A DNA stretch of 64,000 nt from positions 1-64,000 of the forward strand of contig JAGNEZ010000037.1 of NCBI GenBank assembly GCA_018003015.1. Reading direction: 5' to 3'. The notes beneath the pieces are model-generated. The model worked only from the letters and a program-made list of their open reading frames with translations. It was not told where the DNA came from and searched no databases. The position numbers and the translations under genes are program-made. Source of the stretch: Phycisphaerae bacterium (GTDB taxonomy: Bacteria > Planctomycetota > Phycisphaerae > UBA1845 > PWPN01). Shown here piece after piece: positions 15,765 to 24,799 of this stretch; the first letter of the stretch is position 1; each line of letters begins with the position of its first letter.

Positions 15765-18086
15765 ATGTACCTGTTGCGAAAGAGCCAAGCCGTGGGTTGC
15801 ATGTACGCCTTGCTGGTTCTGGCAAGCTGGGGATTATCGGTCCCGGCGGCTGGGGTGGCGTGTGTCTTGCTGACTGCCGAAGTGGGGTGGGCAGCCGTCG
15901 AATCACCGGCGGTGGTCAACTGGGCGGGGAGCGAGGCTCAGCGTAAGCAGTGGCTGCAGGGCTTGTCGATGGTGGGGTCGGGTCAGTGGGATGAGGCTGG
16001 CCGGCTGATGAACCAGTTGGTCTCCGATGGGGTTTCCGACGTTTGTCTAAAGCGTGTTCAAGACTGGATCACGGCCTTCACCAAGCTTCAGAGTGAGCGA
16101 CGTGAGCGGCGGCTCAAGGACTATGAGCAGTACGTGGTGTGGACCAAGGAGGACATGAGGGACAAGAAGTGGCGGCGGGCGGTGGCCACCTGCCACCGGG
16201 CGTTCACCAACGCCGACGACAAGGAGGCCTTCCGCAGGGCCGCCTTTGTCAAGGAACTGATCGAGGGTGCCATTCTGGCCGCGGAGGAGTACGAGAAGGA
16301 CCACAAATGGCAGAATGCGGCCACGATCTACCTGTATTTGAAGGAGATCTTCCCGCTGGAGATACGCTACCGCGACGCCATCGAGCGGTGTCAGGAGCAC
16401 ATCCGTCTGGAGTATGCCTATGCCAAGGACTCCGACTGGGAGAACTCGGTTGCCAACATTGTGCCGTCGATGGCCAAGGAGGCCTTCAAGCGGGTGCACT
16501 CCGACTATCGCGAGCAGCCGAACTTCAAGCAGATGGTGGTGGATGCCCTGCAGCAGATGCAGCGGATGACCGAAGAGCCGAAGCTGGTCAAGGTATTTGA
16601 CAAGCTCAAGGACGCGGATGAGGTTCAGGAGTTCCGGGATCGCATCCAGCCGCACCTGGCCCGGGCTCAGAATCGCTCGAAGATGTCCTTGACGGACATC
16701 ATCGAGGTGTTCGACCGGGTGCTGGAGATCAACAACGAGATCGGCCTGTTTCCCCAGGCGGTGGTGATCCGCGAGTTCGTGCACGGCTCCTTCAAGCCGC
16801 TCGACCAGTTCAGTGACATGCTCTGGCCGGCGGACACCGAGGAGTTCAACAAGCACACCCAGGGCAAGTTCTACGGGGTGGGCATTTCGATCCGCAAGGG
16901 CCCCGGCGAGCCGATCCGGGTCGTGACTCCGCTCGAGGACACACCGGCCTACCAGGCGGGCATTCGGCCGGGGGACATGATCACCCACATCAACGGCAAG
17001 CCGGCGGCTCCGCTGAGCATCACCCGGGCGGTGCAGGAGATCACCGGGCCCCCGGACAGCTTGGTGACCCTGACGATCAAGCGCTCCGGTGAAGGGGGCA
17101 AGGATGAGCGCTTTGACGTCAAGCTCAAGCGGGCCGAGGTGGTGATTTACACGGTCAAGGGCCAGCAGCGCAATCCTGACGGTTCCTGGAAGTACATGAT
17201 CGATCCTGAGAACCGAATCGGTTACCTCCGCATGACGAACTTCACGGATGAGACGCCGGGTGAACTCAAGACCGCCCTGAAGTCGCTGACCGCGCAGAAG
17301 ATGCGTGGTCTGATCCTCGATCTCCGCGGCAATCCCGGGGGCACGTTGAAGGCCGCGGTCGATGTCAGCAACCTCTTCCTCGATGGCGACAAGCAGATCG
17401 TTTCGACTCGCGACCGGAAGGGCCAGGACATGCAGATGTCGACCTCCGAGCCCGAAGGCGAGCACTATGCCGACTTCCCGCTGATCCTGCTGGTCAACGA
17501 GAGCAGCGCCAGTGCCTCCGAGATCGTGGCCGGAGCCTTGCAGGTTCATCATCGCGCTCTGCTGGTTGGAGAGCGGAGCTTCGGCAAGGGCAGCGTGCAG
17601 CAGGTTCTTCCGGTGAGCCCCACCCGCTCGGCGTTCCTCAAGCTGACCACCGCCCGCTACTACTTGCCCAACGGGCGGTGTCTGCACCGCGACGAGGACT
17701 CCGAGACCTGGGGTGTGGATCCCGACGTGGAGGTTGATCTGGTGCCCAAGGAGATGTACAAGATCGCCAGCGCCCGCCTCAAGAGCGACATCCTGAAAGG
17801 CACTGGTCAGGACAAGCTGACCGAGAAGGAACTTGACCGGGTGCTCTCCACCCAACCGGTCGTCGGCGAGGACGAGGACATCGAGGACAAGGCTGACGAC
17901 GATCCTGATTCCAAGGACGAGAAGGACGACGAGGGGGCCCGAGACGACCCGAACGACTGGCCGGAAGTTGACGCTCAGCTGGACGCCACGTTGTTGCTGA
18001 TGCGCGTCCGCATCGAGACCGACCAGCCCTGGCCGATGAAGAACGAGGCTCTTGCCTCCACACCTGAAGCAAGCACCGGGAGTTGA
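15765..18086 (+). CDS. S41 carboxyl-terminal processing peptidase with PDZ domain
   Basis: This is a periplasmic Tsp/CtpA-type serine protease of 773 residues. After a double hydrophobic N-terminus (signal, residues 1-43) come a helical region rich in Trp and Lys (50-340), a PDZ domain (about 370-450, with VGISIRKGPGEPIRV and AGIRPGDMITHING) and the S41 core. Catalytic Ser583 lies in NESSASASE and Lys608 in SFGKGSVQQ, 25 residues apart as in E. coli Prc. GLILDLRGNPGG is the substrate-binding loop. The long helical segment before PDZ is larger than in typical CtpA. The C-terminus carries an acidic Asp/Glu-Lys linker (about 705-735) before a final helix. Single gene, plus strand. Confidence 0.92.
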   Translation: MYLLRKSQAVGCMYALLVLASWGLSVPAAGVACVLLTAEVGWAAVESPAVVNWAGSEAQRKQWLQGLSMVGSGQWDEAGRLMNQLVSDGVSDVCLKRVQDWITAFTKLQSERRERRLKDYEQYVVWTKEDMRDKKWRRAVATCHRAFTNADDKEAFRRAAFVKELIEGAILAAEEYEKDHKWQNAATIYLYLKEIFPLEIRYRDAIERCQEHIRLEYAYAKDSDWENSVANIVPSMAKEAFKRVHSDYREQPNFKQMVVDALQQMQRMTEEPKLVKVFDKLKDADEVQEFRDRIQPHLARAQNRSKMSLTDIIEVFDRVLEINNEIGLFPQAVVIREFVHGSFKPLDQFSDMLWPADTEEFNKHTQGKFYGVGISIRKGPGEPIRVVTPLEDTPAYQAGIRPGDMITHINGKPAAPLSITRAVQEITGPPDSLVTLTIKRSGEGGKDERFDVKLKRAEVVIYTVKGQQRNPDGSWKYMIDPENRIGYLRMTNFTDETPGELKTALKSLTAQKMRGLILDLRGNPGGTLKAAVDVSNLFLDGDKQIVSTRDRKGQDMQMSTSEPEGEHYADFPLILLVNESSASASEIVAGALQVHHRALLVGERSFGKGSVQQVLPVSPTRSAFLKLTTARYYLPNGRCLHRDEDSETWGVDPDVEVDLVPKEMYKIASARLKSDILKGTGQDKLTEKELDRVLSTQPVVGEDEDIEDKADDDPDSKDEKDDEGARDDPNDWPEVDAQLDATLLLMRVRIETDQPWPMKNEALASTPEASTGS

Positions 18087-18247
18087 CGGGTCCCGGTCCC
18101 TTCACATCCGGTATTCGCGGATGCGCTGCTCGAAAGAGGGGCCGGGCAACCAGCGTGGCAGACACGAGGGGTGCGGAATGCGCTCCGTCTCTCGCGATGG
18201 CGGGTGGGTACTCGGCGGCGGGGGTCCTTTTTGGAGCAGCGGAGGGC

Positions 18248-18586
18248 TCAGTTCTTGAGCTGGAGGCTGAGCATGCCACTGGCGACGTCGTCGTAGACGT
18301 CGAAGATCTTGTCCAGGCCTGTGACCAGGAACACGCCCCAGACGTGGGTGTTGATGGCGCAGAGCTTGAGCTTGCGGTGGTTGCTGCTGACCTGCAGTTT
18401 GCGGAGTTTGAGGAGCTTGGCGATGTTCGATGAGTTCAGGAAGTTAACTTCCTGGAAACTGAGTACGACGTCGAGGTCGCTGCGCTTCTCCACCGTCTCC
18501 AGAAGGGCGGTCATGTCGTCGGTGAACTGCGGATCGTCGCTCAACTCGACGAGCAGGACGTCATCTGACCAGTTCTCGATGGGCAT
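18248..18586 (-). CDS. STAS-domain protein
   Basis: The protein has 112 residues and is a lone STAS domain. Strand VLLVELSDDPQFTDD, helix DDMTALLETVEKR and the phosphoacceptor-type loop EVNFLNSSNIAKLLKL are visible, with two adjacent Ser at the usual site. It could be an anti-sigma-factor antagonist or part of a signalling scaffold. The ATG at 18586 follows GGAGG nine bases upstream; the upstream extension is Arg-rich and not STAS. It converges on the S41 protease gene. No kinase or phosphatase partner is nearby. Confidence 0.82.
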   Translation of the reverse strand: MPIENWSDDVLLVELSDDPQFTDDMTALLETVEKRSDLDVVLSFQEVNFLNSSNIAKLLKLRKLQVSSNHRKLKLCAINTHVWGVFLVTGLDKIFDVYDDVASGMLSLQLKN

Positions 18587-18822
18587 GTCGCCCCGCCTCC
18601 TGTACGAGCCTCGAGCGCGCCGGACCGAACCGACCTGCGACTTCAAGGGCCACTCTAGCCCTGCCCACCAGCCGTGTCAACCCTGGAACCCGGTGTCTGC
18701 GCCGCCTGGGCATGGAGAAGTGAGAAGCGAGAGAGGCTGCCCCTGGAGAATCCTGTGCGTCTGGAGGGCACGGCTTCAAGTCGATGGGGGTGGGCGGGCC
18801 CAAAGGCTCCATCCTCTCTCGT

Positions 18823-19863
18823 CTACATCGCCCGCACCAGCAGCGATCGATCGATGCCCAGCCGCCGGATGGCCTGCTCGGCGTCGGCGAGGAACCGGCG
18901 GCCGTCTTCGTAGTAACCGGCCGTGGGCTTGAGATCGGGGACCTGTCGCGCCCAGTAGCGGTTGAAACACATCATGAGCAGTTCGCGGACGTACTTGCTG
19001 AAGATGCTGGCCAGGGCGATTTGCATGTGATGTGTTTCGCCTTTCTGCACGAAGCGGATCATCCACGGTGCCGGTCGATGGTTGAGCCGATAGCTGCTTC
19101 GCTCGGGCGATTCTTCGACGATTTCGAGTTCCGCGTCCTGGAAGGCGGTCATGAGCGGCCGGGCGTAGCCGACGCGACCGCCCTGACGGTCCACCCAGAT
19201 CCGCAGGGGGCGCGGACCGACGATGTTCGCGATTCGCTGCATGAGCCGCGTGGCCAGGGCAAAGAGGACGACGGCCTTGTTCCGTGTCCGGCCGACCATG
19301 TCGTTGTAGTCACCCTCGGGCAAGACCTCGACCCACGCTCCGCGGAAGCGGATGCCAGCGGCGGCGAGATCGCGCTGGACCGAGCTTCGCTGGACGCCCA
19401 GGTCGTCCTCCGTCACCTCGACCGGCAGGGCGATATCCTCCGCCGCGTACCAGGGGTACCGGCCGAGCATTGCGACCACGTGCGGGCAGACCAGCTGGAT
19501 CATGGCCCGGAGGCTCACGGGCGCCTTCCCGTGTTGCATGAGGAATGTGAGTGCGGCCCGTTCGAGCAGGGCGATGCCGGCCGGGGTGTCGCTCTTGCCG
19601 TGCAGTTTCTTGCTGTCGGACACGGCCAGTCGTGGGTCGCGTTTGCGGTGCCTGGCGGTGAGGCTGGCTTGGAGCAGGTCCCAGAGATCCGGGCCGGCTG
19701 CCCGATCCTTCAGGGTCCGCATGAGGGTCACAGGCACATCGAACGCCGCGGCCGACACGACCAGCGGCCCCAGCAAAGGGCCATAGCCGGCTTCGTCGAT
19801 CCCGACGATGGTCGATGTCGCCTGCTCGGTCGGGTCCAGTTCCTCGGCCATGGAGGAGTTCAT
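18823..19863 (-). CDS. Divergent ribonuclease HII-like protein
   Basis: Type 2 RNase H enzymes remove ribonucleotides from DNA. The motif IVGIDEAGYGPLLGPLVV carries the first two acidic active-site residues but has Tyr where RNase HII has Arg (GRG). SDSKKLHG is the second family motif, WVDRQGG a plausible third acid, IALASIFSKYVRELLM the helix with the Ser/Lys signature, and TAGYYEDGRRF the last. At 346 residues it is much longer than RNase HII (about 200), with an inserted segment between about 95 and 200. ATG at 19863 or 19851 is possible. It may be the only RNase HII-type enzyme here or a planctomycete side branch. Confidence 0.75.
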   Translation of the reverse strand: MNSSMAEELDPTEQATSTIVGIDEAGYGPLLGPLVVSAAAFDVPVTLMRTLKDRAAGPDLWDLLQASLTARHRKRDPRLAVSDSKKLHGKSDTPAGIALLERAALTFLMQHGKAPVSLRAMIQLVCPHVVAMLGRYPWYAAEDIALPVEVTEDDLGVQRSSVQRDLAAAGIRFRGAWVEVLPEGDYNDMVGRTRNKAVVLFALATRLMQRIANIVGPRPLRIWVDRQGGRVGYARPLMTAFQDAELEIVEESPERSSYRLNHRPAPWMIRFVQKGETHHMQIALASIFSKYVRELLMMCFNRYWARQVPDLKPTAGYYEDGRRFLADAEQAIRRLGIDRSLLVRAM

Positions 19864-20150
19864 AATCGCTTTGGGAGCGAATCTCAACCTCGTCGTGATG
19901 CGGCGTGGCGAGGAGAAATGGAGAATGGAGGGATGGGGCGGGATCGAGTCTTGTCGGCGTCACTCCATGGCGTTTGGTGGAGCGGTCGTGTACGTTCCGC
20001 ATTCGGGGCACACGCCGGACAGGTTGCCGATTCTGCACAGGCCGATACCGTTGATGGCGTGTCATGGCTGGTGTGGCGGGACCGCTGGCGGAGGCTGCAG
20101 GGGTGCTGCGGGCTCATCGGCTCGTCACGGTCGCGGGATCATCCTCACGG

Positions 20151-20654
20151 TCACGGGATCAGGAGCGCTCCCAGCAATACGGACAAGCCCAGGATCATGG
20201 CCGCCACTCCCAGCCGGATGCTTGGCGGCGGGTTGCTGATGTGGGGGCGAATCGGCGCGGGGATGCGGCGGATGTTGAGGACCTGGCAGCCGAGCACGAT
20301 GGCCAGGAGTCCGGCTGCGCACGCGACGAAGTTGGCCAGGGGGGAGAGTACGGAGACACCCGGCAACCGGAAGAGCAGTGCCCCGGCCCAGCCGACACCG
20401 GCCAGCATCAGGCCCATCCTGGAGTCCTTGTTTGCATGCTGGAGTCGGAGCATGTGGGTCCATGTTTTGGCGGCCCGTCCGCGTACTTCCCGCCAATCGA
20501 AAGGAGATCCACACTCGGGGCAGCGGTGTTGTTTCAGGCCGTGCAGGATGTAGGAGCACTTGCGGCAGGTGGGCGGGATCGGAAACCGCCATTCGTCCCT
20601 GGCGTTGCCCAGATACTCGAGCTCGTTCCAGGTGAAACTCACATCTCCTAGCAT
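20151..20654 (-). CDS. Zinc-ribbon membrane protein, unknown function
   Basis: The protein has 167 residues. Residues 25-50 form a zinc ribbon (CRKCSYILHGLKQHRCPECG), followed by a basic linker and three hydrophobic helices (MLAGVGWAGALLFRLPGV, LANFVACAAGLLAIVLG and LGVAAMILGLSVLLGALLI). The layout is common in planctomycete genomes, but no function is established. The ATG at 20654 was chosen because it is the first Met before the ribbon; longer in-frame extensions are low-complexity. It is the first gene of a minus-strand pair with the RNase HII-like gene, 287 bases apart. Confidence 0.7.
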   Translation of the reverse strand: MLGDVSFTWNELEYLGNARDEWRFPIPPTCRKCSYILHGLKQHRCPECGSPFDWREVRGRAAKTWTHMLRLQHANKDSRMGLMLAGVGWAGALLFRLPGVSVLSPLANFVACAAGLLAIVLGCQVLNIRRIPAPIRPHISNPPPSIRLGVAAMILGLSVLLGALLIP

Positions 20655-20872
20655 ATCATGCCGATGGATCCGAGGCCAAGTTGACCACGGACCGCCGGCG
20701 GGTGGGTCGTCAAGCGGTTTGAATGCCTCCGGCTCGGCGGATAGCCTACCGGGGCCGTGATTCGCGGTGGAAACGCAAAGCGGGGAGGTGTTGTTGTCTT
20801 CGGGGGCATGCCTGGTTCGCGGGTGCTCCTGCGTCGTGCGGTGATGAGCGACCGGAAAGGCGGCGCATCGGA

Positions 20873-21925
20873 ATGGTAAGAAGGCACGCATGGGCAACCG
20901 TGGGGGTGGTGCTGGCGGTCGCACTGGCTGAGATCTCGAGCACTGCGGCGGGGGACGACGAGATCAGGCCGATCGGGGTGAGTCTGACGGCTGTGGACGG
21001 GGTGGAACCTGGTCAGAAGGTCACCGGGCGGCTGGCGCTGGCGAATGAGCAGGATACGGCCGCGTCCTGCCGAATCAGCTACACGGTCCAGACGGATGGT
21101 GCGATGTACCATGCGGGGGTGCCGGATCCTGTCTACGGCGTCGATTGTGCCCTGGGTGCTCGGAGTTGGACGGTGGCCGACGGCAAGGTCGTGGAGGAGG
21201 GTTCACTGACCGACGGGAAGGATTACACTGACGCCGGTACGGCCTACGTGACCGACCACTTCACCGAGGCATTTCAGTATGTGGACCTTGGCGAAGGGAA
21301 AGTCCGGAGAATCACGGGCATCAGCTATCTCTCGGGTGACGCCAACCACGCGTGGAAGGTGGATGTCGCGGTTTCGCGCGATGGGCAGTCGTACGTCGAC
21401 GTGCCCGGCCTGCAGGGCGTCGACATGTTCAAGAAGTGGGGGGAGATCGTGCTGCCGCTGAGTCAGGTTGTGGAGGGGCGTCTGATACGGCTTCGCTACC
21501 ATCGTGACGGCCAGCGGGTCTCGGTCCTGCGGATGCCCTGTCGTCTGAGTGTGTTCGACGGGGTGGTGGGGGATTCGTTCGAGTTACCCGAGGTAGGAGA
21601 GGTCGTGGCCGCGGGTGTGAAGGACATCAAGGTGGGAGCGAAAGCGTCGGTGACGGTTGAACTGGCCGCCGATCGGGTTCTGACGCCAGGGATGTACTTG
21701 TTGGCTGCGCGGGTGGAGTGCGGGGCGATGCGGGAGTTGGTCTATCGGCATGGACTGGTCATGCCGGAGGCACTGAGGACGGTGTCGGCGGAGTCGCGGT
21801 TTGGACTCAACGCGGCGAAGGGCGAATGGGCCCCGATGGTTCGGCGGCTGGGTGTCGGCTGGGTGCGTTTCGAGAACATGAAGTGGCCGTTCGTCTCGCC
21901 CGAGCCGGGTGTCTACCGTCGGTGA
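20873..21925 (+). pseudogene. Truncated secreted glycosidase-like gene
   Basis: A signal peptide (RHAWATVGVVLAVALAEIS) leads into a beta-rich region with a discoidin-like stretch (YVDLGEGKVRRITGISYL and WKVDVAVSRDGQSYVDV). The last residues, FGLNAAKGEWAPMVRRLGVG followed by WVRFENMKWPFVSPEPGVYRR, are the opening of a TIM-barrel glycosidase catalytic domain (the first beta strand with Arg). The frame stops there, so the whole catalytic barrel is gone. The 5' part is intact with GGAAAGG before the ATG at 20873. A Gfo/Idh/MocA fragment begins about 100 bases on, so a deletion probably removed the rest of this gene together with the start of the next. Confidence 0.65.
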
Positions 21926-22025
21926 TCGAGCGGGTGCGGGGCGACGAAGACCACGCTGGTGGAGGGCGGGACTGAGGTTCCGGGCCCGTGCCTGGTTGCC
22001 TCTCGTATGTTGGGGGTGCTTTCGG

Positions 22026-22391
22026 TACCATGGTGGTGATACCATCCTGTTTGCAGGCGAGAAGGGCACCGTGCTCTGCGGTGGATGGTCTGGTGCGTTC
22101 ACCCTCCATCCGGTCAGCGGGCGGGAGGAGTTCAGAGCGCCGCCCAAGACGATTCCGCGGTCCGTCGGCCGCCATACGGAGTGGGTCAAGGCCTGCAAGG
22201 AGGGCAAGCCGGAAGATGACCAGACCGGCCTGGTCTATTCGGGGCCTTTCGCGGAGTCGTTGGTGGTGGGCACCTTGGTCCTGCGGCTCAAGGACTGCAT
22301 CGAGTAGGACAGCGCCAGCATGAAGGCGAAGAACGCCCCGGAAGCCGAGTTGCTGATCAGGGTGCGCTACGGTGACGGATTCGGGATCTGA
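22026..22391 (+). pseudogene. C-terminal remnant of a Gfo/Idh/MocA dehydrogenase
   Basis: From GGDTILFAGEKGTVLCGGW onward the translation matches the end of the planctomycete Gfo/Idh/MocA oxidoreductase family, including PPKTIPRSVGRHTEWVKACK and GLVYSGPFAESLVVG. At 22305-22307 the family motif LEWD reads I-E-TAG-D: the Trp codon TGG has become amber. Translation beyond it continues in frame as DSASMKAKNAPEAELLIRV to a second stop at 22389-22391, the true family C-terminus. The NAD-binding N-terminal half is absent. This is a decayed gene; amber readthrough is unlikely because the front half is missing. Confidence 0.75.
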
Positions 22392-22462
22392 TTGAATGGG
22401 TGTACGCAGGGTTTGGAGAGACACTTGGGCGCGTCTCGGGCGGCGCGTGGGAAGAAGGTTGG

Positions 22463-23587
22463 ATGCACATCGGTCACGAAGGTACGGTTGTTGCTTCCGA
22501 GCCCGGCACTGACCGGCAGAGCTGCGCTTTTCCGGGCATCTGCGTGTTGCCGACCGGGCGCTGGCTGTGCACGTTTCGGGCGGCGCCGGCCAAGCTGGCG
22601 ACGGTGGGCCAGCATGTTCTGCTCACCTGGTCAGATGACGAGGGTCGATCCTGGTGTAAGCCCCGCGCGCTGTGTGTACCGCCGAGGATCGAAGGTCGTC
22701 CGGGGCTGTTCCGGGCCGCCTATCTGACCGCGCTGGGCGGGGATCGTCTGCTGGCGGTGTTGTGCTGGGTTGATCACTCGGACCCGTCGCGTCCTTTCTT
22801 CAATGAGCAGACCCAGGGACTGCTCGATTCGCGGATTCTGCTGTCGTGGTCCGAGGATGGGGGTGGTCGCTGGTCATCGCCGCTCCTGGTTGACACCGCT
22901 CCGTTCCACGTGCCGACGCCGATCACCGGGCCGGTTCTGTGTCTGGGCAACGGCGATCTCGCCTGCCAGTTCGAGTTGAACAAGCCATACGAGGACTGCG
23001 GTGTATGGCGGCATCGCTCGGTGCTTCTGTATTCCTGCGATTCGGGCAGGACCTGGCCGGAGCACGCGATCACCAGTGGTGACCCGGCCAACCGGGTCTT
23101 CTACTGGGATCAGCGTCCCGCGGTGCTGAATGATGGGCGGATTCTCGATCTGTTCTGGACTTACGACAACGAGGCGGCGGTCTACCTCAGCATCCACGCC
23201 CGGCTGTCGATTGATCATGGCCGGACGTGGTCGGATCTGTGGGATACGGGGGTGTCCGGCCAGCCCGCGGCGCCGGTGGAACTGGGTGACGGGCGAGTGG
23301 CGATGGTATATGTGCATCGTGACGGTCCGCCCGTGATCAAGCTCTTGTGCAGCGAGGACGGGGGGCGGAGTTGGCCGGCCGGTTCGGGGCTGACGATTCA
23401 TGAGACCGGACTGGGTTCCCAGACGCGGGTGAAGGGATCGATGCAGGATTCATGGGCGGAGATGGGTGCGTTTTCGGTCGGTCTGCCGGCCACGGCCGCG
23501 CTGCCCGGCGGTGACGTCCTGGTGGTGTATTACGCCGGTCCGCATGCCGACCGGACGGACATTCGGTGGTCTCGGGTGCGGCCATGA
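22463..23587 (+). CDS. Sialidase-like BNR-repeat protein
   Basis: The product of 374 residues is a six-bladed-propeller sialidase/neuraminidase-like protein. At least five Asp-box motifs (SxDxGxxW type) are visible: SDDEGRSW, SEDGGGRW, SCDSGRTW, SIDHGRTW and SEDGGRSW. The RIP/FRIP-like Arg near the front (CAFPGICVLPTGRW) is altered, so true sialidase activity is uncertain; many planctomycete homologues are called exo-alpha-sialidase without assay. No signal peptide is seen from the ATG at 22463, which follows GAAGAAGG; an earlier GTG at 22400 adds no signal either, suggesting a cytosolic enzyme. Its stop overlaps the next start as ATGA. Confidence 0.8.
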   Translation: MHIGHEGTVVASEPGTDRQSCAFPGICVLPTGRWLCTFRAAPAKLATVGQHVLLTWSDDEGRSWCKPRALCVPPRIEGRPGLFRAAYLTALGGDRLLAVLCWVDHSDPSRPFFNEQTQGLLDSRILLSWSEDGGGRWSSPLLVDTAPFHVPTPITGPVLCLGNGDLACQFELNKPYEDCGVWRHRSVLLYSCDSGRTWPEHAITSGDPANRVFYWDQRPAVLNDGRILDLFWTYDNEAAVYLSIHARLSIDHGRTWSDLWDTGVSGQPAAPVELGDGRVAMVYVHRDGPPVIKLLCSEDGGRSWPAGSGLTIHETGLGSQTRVKGSMQDSWAEMGAFSVGLPATAALPGGDVLVVYYAGPHADRTDIRWSRVRP

Positions 23588-24699
23588 CGCTGCGGGAGCG
23601 CATACGGGCCGTGTACGAGGGGCGGAGGCCGGATGTCGTGCCGTACATGCTTGATCTGTCCCACTGGTACTACCACCGGAATCGCCAGCCGTGGGACCTG
23701 AGCCGGGCCTACGAGTACCCGGAAACTGAGCTGATCGACTACCACCGGCGTGCGGGGGTGGGTTTCTACCTGCCCAATCTGGGCTCGTTCTTCCGCATCG
23801 CGTACCCTCCGGATGTCACCGCCACGGTGAGCCGCAGCCCTGACGGCCACGAGATCACCTGGAGGTATGACACACCGCTGGGCAGCATCGAGCGGACCCG
23901 CCGCTGGTACGAGCAGACCTATTCGTGGGCGGTTTGTGGCTGGGGCGTCAAGACCGAGCATGATCTCGAGATTCTGGCGTATGCCCTGGCCCACCGCACC
24001 TATACGCCGCGGTGGGATCGGTACCAGGCGTGGGTGAATGAGGTGGGCGATCTAGGCGTTGTCTACCTGCTCCCCGGCTACAGCGCCATGGGGCAGTTGC
24101 TGCACTATTGGCAAGGCGTTGAAGGGACCATGTTTGCGGTGGAAGACTGGCCCGCGACGATGCACAGTGTTGTTGACCGGATCAATGAGAACAACCTGGC
24201 GCTGATCGACCTGATTACGACGTCACCCGCCGAAGTCGTCCTGATGGGCGACAATTTCTCCGGTGACGTGCAGCCAGCTCGTTTTTTCGATGCCTGGTCG
24301 CGGGATTACTACCTGGAGGCCATTCGACGCCTGCACGCGGCGGGCAAGCGTGTGGCCGTGCACATCGATGGGCGGTTGCGCGGGGCGCTGAGGATGATTC
24401 GTGATGTCGGGGCCGATGCCGCCGACGCGGTGACACCCAAGCCGACGGGTGATCTGACTCCTGCCCAGTGCCGCGAGGAGTCCGGTCCGGACTTCATTCT
24501 CTCCGGTGGCGTGTCGCCGAACCTGTGGCTGCCCGGGGCGAGTGTCGAGGGTTTCAAGCGGGCGGTGCTCGACTGGCTGGAGCTCAGACGCCAGGGACCT
24601 CGACTGATAGCCAACGCGGGGGACCAGGTACCGCCGGGTGCAGTGGAAGACCGCATCGCGCTGATGCGTGATCTTGTCGAGCGTCACGGTCGGTACTGA
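23584..24699 (+). CDS. Uroporphyrinogen decarboxylase-like protein (URO-D superfamily)
   Basis: The protein has 371 residues and the URO-D TIM-barrel fold, of the branch that includes corrinoid methyltransferases (MtaA/CmuA-like) rather than haem-pathway HemE: it lacks the HemE N-terminal Arg motif. Visible motifs are VVLMGDNFSGDV, GKRVAVHIDGRL, a likely metal or cofactor site, and DFILSGGVSP. It is translationally coupled to the BNR protein. An MttB-family gene lies just beyond on the opposite strand, so a methyl-transfer role is possible, but no corrinoid carrier is in view. The substrate is unknown. Confidence 0.8.
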   Translation: MTLRERIRAVYEGRRPDVVPYMLDLSHWYYHRNRQPWDLSRAYEYPETELIDYHRRAGVGFYLPNLGSFFRIAYPPDVTATVSRSPDGHEITWRYDTPLGSIERTRRWYEQTYSWAVCGWGVKTEHDLEILAYALAHRTYTPRWDRYQAWVNEVGDLGVVYLLPGYSAMGQLLHYWQGVEGTMFAVEDWPATMHSVVDRINENNLALIDLITTSPAEVVLMGDNFSGDVQPARFFDAWSRDYYLEAIRRLHAAGKRVAVHIDGRLRGALRMIRDVGADAADAVTPKPTGDLTPAQCREESGPDFILSGGVSPNLWLPGASVEGFKRAVLDWLELRRQGPRLIANAGDQVPPGAVEDRIALMRDLVERHGRY

Positions 24700-24762
24700 A
24701 GCGCCGGACGGGTACGCCGCGATGCTGGCCGGCGTTGACAAGCCGTTCTGTTCTTGCTGATC

Positions 24763-24789
24763 GAGCGCCCTCCGCTCCAGGGCGGGCTC
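24763..24789. terminator. Hairpin between convergent genes
   Basis: GAGC-GCCCT (24763-24771) pairs with AGGGC-(GG)-GCTC (24779-24789) through nine base pairs with one 2-base bulge and a 7-base loop. It sits between the stops of the convergent URO-D-like and MttB-like genes, 64 and 11 bases away. No T-run follows on either side, so termination is a guess from position and stability. Confidence 0.4.
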
Positions 24790-24799
24790 CCTATCGGGG

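Noticed and set aside
22305-22307. Amber readthrough (pyrrolysine or suppressor) in the Gfo/Idh remnant
   Set aside because: The codon replaces a Trp in a family without pyrrolysine, and the NAD-binding half of the gene is missing, so simple decay explains it.
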